A DNA stretch of 39,881 nucleotides from Nitrososphaerota archaeon (GCA_028866945.1 JAGWHE010000008.1:1-39881), one strand, 5' to 3'. Shown: positions 15,702 to 24,232, counted from the stretch's first letter. The notes: generated by a model from the sequence alone, not told the origin. A program made the numbers and translations.

Positions 15702-16373
15702 GTGCCGGCGAGGACCCTCATCGTCAACTGCAAGAACTACAACGAGGTCCTCGGGGAAGGGTCGATACGCCTCGCCCTCGCCGTCAGGAGGGTGGCCGAG
15801 GCGACGAAGGTCAACGCGGTGCTTGCCCCGCCCACCCCTATGCTGGGGCTGGTGGCGTCGAAGACGGGGGCCAGGGTGTTCAGCCAGACGGTCGCGAGCA
15901 AGACCGGGGACAAGACCACCGGGGCGATTCTCCCCCAGGCGGTGAAGGCCGCGGGCGCGGCCGGGACGATTCTCAACCACAGCGAGTCGAGGAAAACTCC
16001 GGCGGAGCTGTCGAAGCTGGTCCCGATGCTCGCCGGGATGGGGCTCGAGGTCTGCCTCTGCGCGAAGACGAGTGAAGAAGCGGCCAGGCTGTCGAAGCTC
16101 GCCCCCGCCTACGTGGCCGTGGAGCCCCCGGAGCTCATCGGGTCTGGGGTGGCGGTCTCGAGGGCCAAGCCGGAGCTCATCCAGAGGACGGTCTCAGCCG
16201 TGAGGCGGACGGGGTACGTCGGGAAGATCCTCTGCGGCGCGGGGATAGTCAGCGGCGAGGACGTCAGGGCGGCGGTCAAGCTCGGGACGGACGGTGTCCT
16301 GGTGGCGAGCAGCGTGGTGAAGGCAGCGGACTGGGAGGGGAAGGTCAGAGAGCTCGCTAATTCTCTGATGTGA
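15702..16373 (+). CDS. tpiA: Triosephosphate isomerase, archaeal type
   Basis: It interconverts dihydroxyacetone phosphate and glyceraldehyde 3-phosphate. The 223-residue length is that of short archaeal TIMs. The catalytic residues are all visible: N9 and K11 in IVNCKNY, H93 in LNHSESR and E141 in VAVEPPELIGSG; the phosphate-binding GAGIVSGEDV and GTDGVLVASSVV follow. The start is GTG 15702, 28 bases from its TATA box. Its neighbours glutamate dehydrogenase, fructose bisphosphatase and aldolase form a gluconeogenesis-type block, each apparently with its own promoter. Confidence 0.94.
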   Translation: MPARTLIVNCKNYNEVLGEGSIRLALAVRRVAEATKVNAVLAPPTPMLGLVASKTGARVFSQTVASKTGDKTTGAILPQAVKAAGAAGTILNHSESRKTPAELSKLVPMLAGMGLEVCLCAKTSEEAARLSKLAPAYVAVEPPELIGSGVAVSRAKPELIQRTVSAVRRTGYVGKILCGAGIVSGEDVRAAVKLGTDGVLVASSVVKAADWEGKVRELANSLM

Positions 16374-16388
16374 GAACCGACTCATTTC

Positions 16389-16397
16389 ATTATATAC
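16389..16397 (+). promoter_or_regulatory. Strong TATA box of glutamate dehydrogenase
   Basis: ATTATATAC lies about 26 bases before gdhA ATG 16419 in an unusually AT-rich stretch for this GC-rich DNA, suggesting a strong, leaderless promoter. Confidence 0.6.
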
Positions 16398-16418
16398 AAT
16401 GTTAAAAGGACGGCCAAT

Positions 16419-17708
16419 ATGGCTCAAAAGTACGAAGTGAGACAAATGCAGCAAACACAGCAAGTCAAACCCAACCCGTTCGAAAACGCCCTCGAGCAGC
16501 TGAGGATAGCTGCCGAGTATCTCAAGCTCGACGACGGAATCCACCAGATGCTAGCCCATCCAAAGAGGCAGCTGACAGTCTCCCTCCCAGTCAAGATGGA
16601 CAACGGTCAGACCCACGTGTACACCGGTTACAGGGTCCAGTACAACGACGCACGGGGCCCCTTCAAGGGGGGAATCAGGTATCACCCCGGCGTGACTCTG
16701 GACGAGGTGAAGGCACTGTCTGCCTGGATGACCTGGAAGACCAGCGTCGCCAACATCCCCTACGGAGGCGCCAAGGGGGGCATCATATGCGACCCGAAGC
16801 ACATGTCCATGGGGGAGAACGAGCGACTGACCCGCCGGTACGCGGCGGCGATCGCACCGATCATAGGGCCCTACCAGGACATCCCTGCCCCTGACGTCTA
16901 CACCAACGCCCAGACGATGGCGTGGATCCTCGACACCTACAACACCCTTGAGGGGTTCATGTCGCCGGCCGTCATCACAGGGAAGCCCATCTCACTCGGA
17001 GGCTCTCTCGGAAGAGACAAGGCCACCGGGCGGGGCGCGGTCTACACCACCGTGGAGGCAGCCAAGGCGAACAAGATCGACCTGAAGAAGGCGACCTTCG
17101 CGGTCCAGGGGTTCGGCAACGCCGGCTCCAACTACGCGGAGATCATGCAAACCTACGGCCCCAAGCTGATGGGCGCCAGCGACTCCAAGGGCTCGATCAT
17201 GAGCAAGGGGGGCATGGACGCGAACAAACTCATCGCCTTCAAGGAGAAGACCGGCTCGGTGGTGGGCTTCCCCGGAAGCCAGGCCATCTCGGACAAGGAG
17301 CTCCTTCAGATGGACGTCGACATCCTCTGCCCCGCGGCCCTCGAGAACGCCATACTCCCAGACACAGCCAAGGGCGTCAAGGCCAAGATCATCGCAGAGT
17401 GCGCCAACGGCCCCACGACCCCAGAGGCGGACAAGGTACTGCACGCCAACAAGGTCTTCGTGATCCCCGACATCCTGGCCAACTCGGGCGGCGTCATCGT
17501 GAGCTACCTCGAGTGGGTCCAGAACCTCGAGAGGAACTACTGGACCGAGGACGAGGTCAACTCCATGCTGGAGAAGAAGATCGTCTCCGCGTTCCGCGAC
17601 GTGCACGCAGCCAGCCTGAAGCACGACGTCGACATGAGGACCGGCGCCATGATAGTGGGCGTCGGCAGGGTGGCCGATGCCGTCAAGATCCTAGGCGTGT
17701 TCCCATAG
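16419..17708 (+). CDS. gdhA: Glutamate dehydrogenase
   Basis: A 429-residue hexameric-type glutamate dehydrogenase, linking 2-oxoglutarate and ammonia to glutamate. The substrate domain has KGGIRYHPGVTLDEVKALS, MTWKTSVANIPYGGAKGGI with the catalytic lysine, and DIPAPDVYTN. The Rossmann domain has FAVQGFGNAGSNYAE, followed by CPAALENAI, ECANGPTTPEAD and IPDILANSGGVIVSYLEWVQN. The first 15 residues are Gln-rich. Cofactor preference for NAD or NADP is not clear from the motif. It may be the main ammonia-assimilation or glutamate-catabolism enzyme; no glutamine synthetase gene is in the window. Confidence 0.95.
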   Translation: MAQKYEVRQMQQTQQVKPNPFENALEQLRIAAEYLKLDDGIHQMLAHPKRQLTVSLPVKMDNGQTHVYTGYRVQYNDARGPFKGGIRYHPGVTLDEVKALSAWMTWKTSVANIPYGGAKGGIICDPKHMSMGENERLTRRYAAAIAPIIGPYQDIPAPDVYTNAQTMAWILDTYNTLEGFMSPAVITGKPISLGGSLGRDKATGRGAVYTTVEAAKANKIDLKKATFAVQGFGNAGSNYAEIMQTYGPKLMGASDSKGSIMSKGGMDANKLIAFKEKTGSVVGFPGSQAISDKELLQMDVDILCPAALENAILPDTAKGVKAKIIAECANGPTTPEADKVLHANKVFVIPDILANSGGVIVSYLEWVQNLERNYWTEDEVNSMLEKKIVSAFRDVHAASLKHDVDMRTGAMIVGVGRVADAVKILGVFP

Positions 17709-17725
17709 GCACCGAGTGAGCGGAC

Positions 17726-17765
17726 GCCCCGGCGAAGAGCCGGCGGCGCCCTCCTCCCGTTTTTC
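17726..17765 (+). terminator. Possible terminator after gdhA
   Basis: A GC-rich hairpin (CGCC and CCGGC at 17726-17734 pair with GCCGG and CGGCG at 17740-17749, with one bulge) is followed 11 bases later by TTTTT at 17761-17765, in the gap between convergent gdhA and fbp. Confidence 0.3.
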
Positions 17766-17773
17766 GACCGACC

Positions 17774-18679
17774 TCAGGGGGCACGCTGCTTCGACGAGAT
17801 GCTCCCTTCGAGCTCGCGGACCAGTCCGGCGCTCCCGATGTACAGGGGTGCGGTCTCCGCGAGGCCGGCAGGCTCGATGTCGAGGATGTTCCCAGAGCCG
17901 TCGCTGGCGTACCCGCCGGCCTGCTCGTTGATGTAGGCCATGGGGGCGCACTCGTACAGCACCCTGAGCTTCCCCCTGGGCTTCTTCGTCAGCGCGGGGT
18001 ACGAGAAGATCCCGCCCCTGGCGAGGACCTGGTTGTAGTCCCCGACGAACGTCCCGCAGTACCTGTTGCGGAGCCCTCTCGGCTCTAGTGAGTGCCAGAA
18101 AGCGGAGACCGGCGGTATCCAGTCGGCCCGGGCGCCCCCGAAACCGTAGACTTCGGGCTTCTCCGGGATCTTCAGATTGACCCCGAGCAGCTGGAAGGAC
18201 ATGGCGCTCCCGTCCCTCACTGCGACGAACCTGTGGACCCCCTTGCCGAAGGAGAAGGTCAGGGTGACCATGGTGCCGTAGGTGACGTACAGGGCGCCGG
18301 CCAGGGCTCTCCCCGAGGCGGGGAGCTTCCTGGTGTAGAAACCGAATATGCTCCCAAGCGGGTTGTTGGTCTCGACGTTCGAGCTCCCGTCGAGCGGGTC
18401 CATGGCGACGCTGACCGACCCCTTGGAGACCACGGGCTCTTCCATCTCCTCGGAGGCCACCTCGGCGACCAGGCCGGTCGAGGTGAGGGCGTCGACGAAG
18501 AGATCGTTGGAGAAGACGTCAATCGCCTTCTGGGTCTCCCCGGAGGGGTTGGTCTCCGAGAGGAGCCCGGATTTGAACGGGACGCTCTCCCAGACGCCTA
18601 GGCTCGCGGCGGCGATGGCGGAGGTGAGCGCTGCGAGGTCGTCGGGAGCGTTCAGCCTCAGGAACTCGTCGAGCTTCAA
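17774..18679 (-). CDS. fbp: Class I fructose-1,6-bisphosphatase
   Basis: It hydrolyses fructose 1,6-bisphosphate in gluconeogenesis. The 301-residue protein is of the Fbp class I/SBPase type: the metal-binding SEEMEEP (E77, E78), the hallmark MDPLDGSSNVETNNPLGSIFGFY (D94, D97) and the late YECAPMAYINEQAGGYASDG with its glutamate ligand. TTG 18679 is about 29 bases after a CTAAAT box. Many archaea instead use the bifunctional aldolase/phosphatase, so a class I phosphatase divergently paired with a class I aldolase is notable. Confidence 0.93.
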   Translation of the reverse strand: MKLDEFLRLNAPDDLAALTSAIAAASLGVWESVPFKSGLLSETNPSGETQKAIDVFSNDLFVDALTSTGLVAEVASEEMEEPVVSKGSVSVAMDPLDGSSNVETNNPLGSIFGFYTRKLPASGRALAGALYVTYGTMVTLTFSFGKGVHRFVAVRDGSAMSFQLLGVNLKIPEKPEVYGFGGARADWIPPVSAFWHSLEPRGLRNRYCGTFVGDYNQVLARGGIFSYPALTKKPRGKLRVLYECAPMAYINEQAGGYASDGSGNILDIEPAGLAETAPLYIGSAGLVRELEGSISSKQRAP

Positions 18680-18704
18680 CTGCAGCCGTCCCGGTCGGCG
18701 TGTG

Positions 18705-18711
18705 ATTTAGA
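18705..18711 (-). promoter_or_regulatory. TATA-like box of fbp
   Basis: TCTAAAT on the minus strand, about 29 bases before fbp TTG 18679. Confidence 0.4.
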
Positions 18712-18754
18712 GGTATTCGGGAGGCCCCGTGAGATACGCGGCGGGGTAAGACTG

Positions 18755-18760
18755 TTAAAT
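18755..18760 (+). promoter_or_regulatory. TATA box of the aldolase gene
   Basis: TTAAAT lies about 27 bases before ATG 18784. It and the fbp box are separate elements about 50 bases apart in the 104-base divergent gap, so the two genes can be controlled independently. Confidence 0.5.
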
Positions 18761-18783
18761 AGCAAAGGGCTGAGCCGGGGTTC

Positions 18784-19533
18784 ATGAACAAGGAGAGGAT
18801 GTCCGCGTTCCTGACGGAGGGGAGGAGCATGTTGCTGGCCTACGACCAGGGGCTCGAGCACGGGCCGTCCACCGACTTCAACGATAGGAACGTCGACCCG
18901 GCGACCATAATGGACATCGCAGCCAAGGGGAAGTTCAACGGTGTCGTCTTCCAGAAGGGGGTGGCCGAGAGGTTCTACGACAGGAGGGTCCCGCTGATAG
19001 TGAAGCTCAACGGCAAGTCCAGCCTCCCGAAGGGGGAGCCGGTCTCCAGGCAGGTCTGCAGCGTGGAACAGGCCGTGTCGCTGGGGGCGAAGGGGGTCGG
19101 GTACACGATATACCTGGGGAGCGAGTTCGAGTCGAAGATGTTCCGGGAGTTCGGGAAGATCCAGGAGGAGGCCCACGAGAAGGGAGTCCCGGCCATTGCG
19201 TGGATCTACCCGCGCGGCGCGTCAGTGCAGAACGACACGTCGAAGGAGGTAGTCGCCTATGCGGCGAGGGCGGGGCTCGAGCTGGGCGCCGACGCCGTGA
19301 AGATCAAGTACACCGGGGACCCCCAGACGTTCTCCTGGGCAGTGAAGTCGGCCGCCGGGGTCAAGGTCTTCATGAGCGGAGGCCCGAAGGCGCCCACCGA
19401 CGACGACTTCCTGAGGCAGGTGAAAGGGGTCATGGAGGCGGGAGGGACCGGCGTCGCGGTAGGGAGGAACGTCTGGCAGAACGCGGACCCCCTGGCCATG
19501 GCCGACAAGCTGCGTAAGACCGTCTTCGGCTAG
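18784..19533 (+). CDS. fba: Archaeal class I fructose-bisphosphate aldolase (DhnA/FbaB type)
   Basis: A Schiff-base aldolase that interconverts fructose 1,6-bisphosphate and triose phosphates. The 249 residues show the N-terminal LLAYDQGLEHGP, KLNGKSSLPKG, the barrel strand VGYTIYLGSEFE, AIAWIYPRG, the lysine-bearing DAVKIKYTGD (K173/K175) and the phosphate-binding FMSGGPKAPTDDDF and GGTGVAVGRNVWQ. Related DhnA proteins include the aroA'-type ADH synthase, but this sequence and its pairing with fbp fit the aldolase. It ends six bases before the convergent ABC permease gene. Confidence 0.92.
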   Translation: MNKERMSAFLTEGRSMLLAYDQGLEHGPSTDFNDRNVDPATIMDIAAKGKFNGVVFQKGVAERFYDRRVPLIVKLNGKSSLPKGEPVSRQVCSVEQAVSLGAKGVGYTIYLGSEFESKMFREFGKIQEEAHEKGVPAIAWIYPRGASVQNDTSKEVVAYAARAGLELGADAVKIKYTGDPQTFSWAVKSAAGVKVFMSGGPKAPTDDDFLRQVKGVMEAGGTGVAVGRNVWQNADPLAMADKLRKTVFG

Positions 19534-19539
19534 AGCACC

Positions 19540-20490
19540 CTACTTGGAGAGGAGTCTCCAGGAAAGGACTATCCCGAGCACCGAAAGGATCGCGGCGAAG
19601 GCCGTCAGTACCCCGAAGTCCACCCAGAGCGGAGCGAGCACCTTGTACCCTGCGGCGGCTGCCGCAGACGACCCTGAGCCGAGGAGCATCTGCCTCACAC
19701 CGTCCACGGCGTAGCTGACGGGGTTGTACCCTACGACCCCCTGGAGCCAGGCGGGCATCGTCTTGACCGGGAGCATCGCGTTGCTGGCGAAGAGGAGGGG
19801 CAGGTTGAGCAGGTTGATGATGGCCATCTGCGTCTGCCAGTCGCTGGACCTCAGGGCGAGCATCACGAAAAGGGACGAAAGGCCGAAGGACATCAGGAAG
19901 AGCATGAGGAACGACCCTGCGACAGTGAGGACGCTGAAGTTGGCCGTATCCATCCCCAGTGCGATGGCGATGCCCAGGACTATGGCCGCCTGGATAAGCG
20001 AGCGGACCACGCTCTGCAGCACCTTCGAAGTGACGATGGCCCCGCGGCCTACCGGGGTGCTCATTGCCTTGTTCATGAACCCGAACCTCCTGTCCCAGAC
20101 AACGGACATGCCGGAGAAGGCGGCGGTGAAGAGTATGATGAAGGCGAGCATGCCCGCCCCGAGGTAGGAGAAGTAGCTGGTCGTGCCGAAGGTCTGCAGG
20201 TTGATCGCGCTTACGGCCGCCGGGGGAAGGGTGCTCGGGATGAGCCCGGAGATGTTGAAGGCCTTGCCGAAGAGGCCTAGCCACACGACCGGCTGGACGA
20301 GGGAGATGATGAGCTGTATCGGGTTCTTGTACCATTTCACCAGGTCCCTGTTGGTCAGCGCCCAGAGCCCGTGAAGCGGGCTCTTGTTGAGCTGGGGTGC
20401 CGCCCTGAAGGCCTTTTCAGCCTCGCGCTCCCGCCGTTCGAGTGCCTGCTCCTTGGCTGTGACCGTCGACCGCGAGATGTCCTCTGTCAT
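19540..20490 (-). CDS. ABC-2 type exporter permease (DrrB-like)
   Basis: A 316-residue membrane protein with a 45-residue charged cytoplasmic N-terminus followed by about six hydrophobic segments (LIISLVQPVVWLGLFG; GMLAFIILFTAAFSGM; AAIVLGIAIALGM; SFLMLFLMSFGLSSLFVML; the NAMLPVKTMPAWLQ re-entrant region; and FGVLTAFAAILSVLGIVL). The NPVSYAVDGVRQMLLG motif is typical of the ABC-2/DrrB family, whose members export lipids or hydrophobic drugs. It lies seven bases after its ATPase partner in the operon padR-ATPase-permease. Substrate unknown. Confidence 0.9.
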   Translation of the reverse strand: MTEDISRSTVTAKEQALERREREAEKAFRAAPQLNKSPLHGLWALTNRDLVKWYKNPIQLIISLVQPVVWLGLFGKAFNISGLIPSTLPPAAVSAINLQTFGTTSYFSYLGAGMLAFIILFTAAFSGMSVVWDRRFGFMNKAMSTPVGRGAIVTSKVLQSVVRSLIQAAIVLGIAIALGMDTANFSVLTVAGSFLMLFLMSFGLSSLFVMLALRSSDWQTQMAIINLLNLPLLFASNAMLPVKTMPAWLQGVVGYNPVSYAVDGVRQMLLGSGSSAAAAAGYKVLAPLWVDFGVLTAFAAILSVLGIVLSWRLLSK

Positions 20491-20497
20491 CAGGCGA

Positions 20498-21502
20498 TCA
20501 CCGGCGGGCCCTCATCATGGTCACACGCTGCTTGAACGCGTCCATCTTGTTGGCGTCTTCCTCCCTGATGCTCTTCCCGGTGAACTCCAGGTACGCCTCG
20601 TCCAGGGTCGGCTTTGTCAGCGAGATCTTGGTCACGTGGAGCCCCTTGGACCTGATGATGTCGATGATCTTAATGGAGGACTCCTCGCCGACCTCCGATT
20701 TTATCCTGTATTCGTGCCCCGACTTCTTCACTTCCTTCACGAGGGGTATCCCCGCGATGTCGGCCGATATGTCCGGGCCCGGCTCTGCGACCCCGACAAC
20801 TATGATGTCCCCTCCGATGCTCGCCTTCAGCTCGGTGGGTGTGCCGATCTTCACGATGTGCCCGTGGTCGATGATCGCGATTCTGTCGCATAGGGAGTCC
20901 GCTTCCTCGAGGTAGTGGGTCGTGAGGAAGAGCGTCATCCCGTAGTTCTCCTTGAGCATCCTGATGTAGTTCCAGACCGCCGTCCTCGTCTGCACGTCCA
21001 GCCCCAGCGTCGGCTCGTCGAGGAAGAGCAGCTTGGGATAGTTGATCAGCCCGCTCGCCAGCTCCAGCCTCCGCCTCATGCCGCCGGAGTAGGTGCTCAC
21101 CTTCCTGTTCGCCGCATCCTCGAGCTCTACGAGCTTGAGCAGCTCCATGGCGTGGGGCTTCGAGTTGCTGCGCGGTATTCCGTAGAGGTCTGCGCAGAGT
21201 ATTATGTTCTGGAGGCCGGTCAGGTCCTCGTCCGCGGTGTACTCCTGCGGGACCACCCCCACCCTCCGTCTGACTTCGTTGGGGTGCTTGTGGATGTCGA
21301 GCCCGTTGATCTCGGCGTCCCCCGAAGTGGCCCGCAGAAGGGTCGTGAGCATGTTGATGGTGGTGGTCTTCCCCGCTCCGTTCGGCCCTAGGAAGCCGAA
21401 GATCTCCCCCTCCTTGATTTCGAAGGTGACCCCGTCGACCGCCTTCAGGCTCCCGAAGACCTTGGACAGGCCCTGGACTTTGACTATCGGTTGCTGGCTC
21501 AT
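20498..21502 (-). CDS. ABC transporter ATPase (DrrA/NatA-like)
   Basis: A 334-residue ATP-binding subunit. It has Walker A GPNGAGKTTT, Q-loop VVPQEYTADEDLTG, signature YSGGMRRRLELASGL, Walker B LLFLDEPTLGLD and switch histidine LTTHYLEEAD. After residue 220 a C-terminal domain (VGVAEPGPDISADIAG to SLTKPTLDEAYLEFTGK) is of the type found in DrrA exporters. ATG 21502 overlaps the padR stop by four bases (ATGA) and the permease follows by seven bases. PadR control upstream suggests induction by a small hydrophobic compound. Confidence 0.93.
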   Translation of the reverse strand: MSQQPIVKVQGLSKVFGSLKAVDGVTFEIKEGEIFGFLGPNGAGKTTTINMLTTLLRATSGDAEINGLDIHKHPNEVRRRVGVVPQEYTADEDLTGLQNIILCADLYGIPRSNSKPHAMELLKLVELEDAANRKVSTYSGGMRRRLELASGLINYPKLLFLDEPTLGLDVQTRTAVWNYIRMLKENYGMTLFLTTHYLEEADSLCDRIAIIDHGHIVKIGTPTELKASIGGDIIVVGVAEPGPDISADIAGIPLVKEVKKSGHEYRIKSEVGEESSIKIIDIIRSKGLHVTKISLTKPTLDEAYLEFTGKSIREEDANKMDAFKQRVTMMRARR

Positions 21503-21936
21503 GCGCTACGTCCCACCTTTGCGAGCCTCTCTGACAGCTCCTTTATGTGCGAAGCGTTCTGAGAAACGTCGGCGTCCTTCGCCCGGCTGAGGTCCTCGAG
21601 ATACGAAGTGTAGCTCGATATCACTTCTATCGCGCCCCCGACCGTCCTGGGCTGCGGTGCGCCGCCGTCCCCCCTGAGGAGCGGCCTTTCGATCTCCGCC
21701 CTGCCCTCCTCGGTCAGGGAATACCTGTCGTCGCCTGAGCGGCTGAGGACACCCTCGGAGACCATGTTCTTGAGCATCGGATAGATGGACCCCGGCGAAG
21801 GCCTCCACCACCCCTGAAGGTTCCCTTCCATTATGTCCATGATCTCGACCCCGGACTTTGGTGTGTCGCGGACGATGTACATTATCCACTTCCGCAGCCC
21901 CTTGTGGGTCCGCTTCGTCCAGTCTATGCTGAACAG
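21499..21936 (-). CDS. PadR-family transcriptional regulator, start codon uncertain (CTG/ATA/ACG)
   Basis: A winged-helix repressor of the PadR family controlling the downstream ABC exporter. The family core SGVEIMDIMEGNLQGWWRPSPGSIYPMLKNMVSEGVL is followed by the wing and a short C-terminal helix. The standard start ATG 21882 would remove most of helix 1, which is present in frame as DWTKRTHKGLRKWIMYIV. Upstream there is a TAG at 21948 and no ATG, GTG or TTG; CTG 21936, ATA 21927 and ACG 21918 are the candidates. An inverted repeat sits immediately upstream, as expected for an autoregulated PadR. Confidence 0.85.
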   Translation of the reverse strand: MFSIDWTKRTHKGLRKWIMYIVRDTPKSGVEIMDIMEGNLQGWWRPSPGSIYPMLKNMVSEGVLSRSGDDRYSLTEEGRAEIERPLLRGDGGAPQPRTVGGAIEVISSYTSYLEDLSRAKDADVSQNASHIKELSERLAKVGRSA

Positions 21937-21948
21937 TGTTTCACGCTA

Positions 21949-21969
21949 CCGATATCGGAACAATATCGG
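21949..21969. promoter_or_regulatory. Inverted repeat, probable PadR operator/promoter
   Basis: CCGATAT (21949-21955) and ATATCGG (21963-21969) are perfect inverted repeats with a 7-base spacer. They contain the only AT-rich promoter-like sequence before padR, so a bound dimer would block TBP. Confidence 0.55.
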
Positions 21970-21992
21970 AACTATTTCAACTTTTTCCCGAG

Positions 21993-23174
21993 TCAGGCGG
22001 GGCGCCTGAAGGTCGAAGCCGAGGCCAGGAGTGCCCCCGCGGCCAGGACGCCCCCCAACAGGAAGAGCCCCTGGACGCCTGCCCCGGGGAGGATCAGCAC
22101 CGCCGCCGCCGGGGTGATGAACTCCGCGACGGCCGAGGAGGCCTGGAAGGCGTAGCTCGCGTTCATGACGTCCCCTCCGGCGCTGGAGAGCGCGAAGTAG
22201 TTCGCGATGGGGAAGACGAGCGCGTGGGGGACGCTGAAGAGGAGCATCCCTGCGACGAAGTACGGCAGGCTCGGCGCAAGCCCTACCGTGAGCGCGCTCA
22301 GCAGCAAAAGGGCGGCCGAGAATGTCAGGAGCTTCCCGAGCCCGGCCTCGAGCCTGACGGCCGCGAGCCTGAAGGCGAGCGACAGGACGAACACGGCCGT
22401 GAAGATCAGCAGGGCGTCGGTCGGGGCGACCGCGAACTTCTCCTCCGCGCAGACTGCGCCGTACGACAGGAACACGGGGAGCAGAAGCGAGTAGAGCAGG
22501 TTGACCAGGGTAGCCCTACTGAAGGCCTCGTTCCTGACCGCCCTCAGCAGCGCCCGGGGAGAGAAGGCGGACGGCCGCGGACGGTCAGAGGCGGCGCCAT
22601 GCCCCAACGTCGCGCCCGCAACGCCGACGGCGCACACCGCGCAGAGGGCGAGGAAGGCGCCGGAGAAGCCGTAGGCCGGGAGCGCGGCATATGCTGCCAA
22701 GGGACCGAGGATCAGTCCGACCCCCAGGGCCGTCGAGTAGAGACCCATGCCGGAGAAAGGCTTCCCGGCGCGCGAGTCGGCGTGCATGAAGGCGGAGAGG
22801 AAAGGTTGCGGGAGGCCCACCCCGACCCCCGAGGTCAGAATGAAGGCCGGCGCCGAGCCTCGCCCGCCGAGGGCGAGACCGAGCATGGAGCCGGCGACTA
22901 GGGCGAAGCCCGCCACGGAGGCGTAGGTCTGGTTCCTGAGAGCGAGGACGGCCGCGGCCACGCCGACGGCGTTCCCGACCCAGAGCAGGAGGACGAACAC
23001 TCCCGCCTCTGGCGCCGAGGCGGCCAGGGCGTCGATGGCGAAGAGAGGGATGACTATGACCAGGGCCGACGTCAGCAGCCGCACGGACATGGCCAGGACG
23101 AACCCCGTCCCGAGGTAGCTCCCCCTGTATCCCGTGGCCTCTCTCCCCTCCTCAGGCCGCCCGGCCGTACACAT
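21993..23174 (-). CDS. MFS transporter, 12-helix type
   Basis: A 393-residue, very Ala/Leu/Gly-rich membrane protein with about twelve hydrophobic helices and a central basic loop (around ASDRPRPSAFSPRALLRAVRNEAF) between the two halves. The pattern is that of the major facilitator superfamily; residues PFSGMGLYSTALGVGLILGPLAAY around helices 4-5 fit MFS motif C. Substrate cannot be predicted. ATG 23174 overlaps the end of the glycosyltransferase gene by 23 bases, so it is cotranscribed with the sulfosugar locus and might move a precursor or a glycolipid-related compound; this is inference. Confidence 0.85.
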   Translation of the reverse strand: MCTAGRPEEGREATGYRGSYLGTGFVLAMSVRLLTSALVIVIPLFAIDALAASAPEAGVFVLLLWVGNAVGVAAAVLALRNQTYASVAGFALVAGSMLGLALGGRGSAPAFILTSGVGVGLPQPFLSAFMHADSRAGKPFSGMGLYSTALGVGLILGPLAAYAALPAYGFSGAFLALCAVCAVGVAGATLGHGAASDRPRPSAFSPRALLRAVRNEAFSRATLVNLLYSLLLPVFLSYGAVCAEEKFAVAPTDALLIFTAVFVLSLAFRLAAVRLEAGLGKLLTFSAALLLLSALTVGLAPSLPYFVAGMLLFSVPHALVFPIANYFALSSAGGDVMNASYAFQASSAVAEFITPAAAVLILPGAGVQGLFLLGGVLAAGALLASASTFRRPA

Positions 23175-24192
23175 CCAACAGCTTTCGCCCTATGAGCTCC
23201 GGGGAGAACCGGGCCTTCACCCTCTCCTGGGCGGCGCGCCCGACCTTCGACCTGAGCGAGGGGTCGCCCGCGAGCCGCGCGAGGCGCTCAGCGAAGCCTG
23301 CGGCGTCCCCCGGCGGCGCAAGCAGTCCAGACACCCCGTCCTCCACAACTTCGGATATGGAGGGGAGCGAGGTCGACACCACAGCTATGCCTCTGCTCAT
23401 CGCCTCGGCGACCGTCATCGCGAAGGCGTCGGCCCTGGTCGGAAGCGCGAGAATGTCGGTGAAGGGCCAGAGCTCCTCGGAGAGCGCTTTGTGCGAGGCC
23501 CGCTCGAAGTATGAGATCCTTCTGTCGCTCCTGATGTCGTCCAGGGCCTTCCCCTGGGCTCTGCCCACGTAGTTCAGCCTGCATCCGGGGGCGTCCAGGG
23601 AGGCGAAGGCGCCAAGGACGACGTCGCCCCCTTTCCTTGCAAAGTCCCTGCCGATGAACAGGATGTTGCACCCCTCGTGCGGGCGGCCGACGGAGAGCGC
23701 GTCGAAGGGGGGCGGGACGACGGCCACCTTCGCCTGGTCCACCCCGTCCGCTTCGAACCCTCTCTTCGCCCACTCCGTCCACGTCACCACCCCGGCGCAG
23801 CCGCGCGAGTTCAGGTAGGAAGAATAGCCGTCGGTGATCGACTTCCTGACGAACCCCCCTATGTTGTTGTAGCCTCCGAGGTACTGGCCCAGCGACTGGT
23901 CGCTTTCGTGGACCCAGGGGACGGTGAACTTGCGGACGTCCCAGAAGAAGCTATGGACCATGGACGCCCTGCTCTCGTCGAGGGGGAAGGCGTGCTCCAG
24001 GGCGAACTTCACCGCGGCCAGTCCCAGGTTGACCGGAGAGAGGGTGTACTGGCCCGTGCTGGTCGGGACCGAGACCCTGTCGGTGACGTGCGTGTACTCG
24101 ACCCCCGGGGGCGGATGTCGGAACCGCCTGAGGGGCCCCGCCCGGGGGCGCCCCGTGAGCGGGTCTGCGGGAGAGATCAGTAGGCACTTCAG
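23152..24192 (-). CDS. Glycosyltransferase family 4 (GT-B), start CTG 24192 or ACG 24228
   Basis: A GT-B retaining glycosyltransferase. The C-terminal half has the donor-site features NILFIGRDFARKGGDVVLGA, the LPTRADAFAMTVAEAMSRGIAVVST motif with the EX7E-type glutamates, and SEVVEDGVSGLLAPPGD. The N-terminal strand KCLLISPADPLTGRPRAGPL is typical of residues just after the initiator, and the codon there is CTG at 24192 preceded by AAGGCGG. In-frame ACG 24228, four bases after the previous stop, is another candidate; the only standard start, GTG 24306, lies far inside the previous gene in a different frame. It probably transfers a sugar, perhaps the sulfosugar made by its neighbour. Confidence 0.85.
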   Translation of the reverse strand: MKCLLISPADPLTGRPRAGPLRRFRHPPPGVEYTHVTDRVSVPTSTGQYTLSPVNLGLAAVKFALEHAFPLDESRASMVHSFFWDVRKFTVPWVHESDQSLGQYLGGYNNIGGFVRKSITDGYSSYLNSRGCAGVVTWTEWAKRGFEADGVDQAKVAVVPPPFDALSVGRPHEGCNILFIGRDFARKGGDVVLGAFASLDAPGCRLNYVGRAQGKALDDIRSDRRISYFERASHKALSEELWPFTDILALPTRADAFAMTVAEAMSRGIAVVSTSLPSISEVVEDGVSGLLAPPGDAAGFAERLARLAGDPSLRSKVGRAAQERVKARFSPELIGRKLLDVYGRAA

Positions 24193-24232
24193 CCCGCCGC
24201 CTTGGGCTCGCGCGAGCCCGGTGGTCGTTCCT

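Noticed and set aside
21936-22901. 321-codon open frame opposite the MFS gene
   Set aside because: Glu/Gly/Arg-rich antisense product of a hydrophobic protein gene, no motif.
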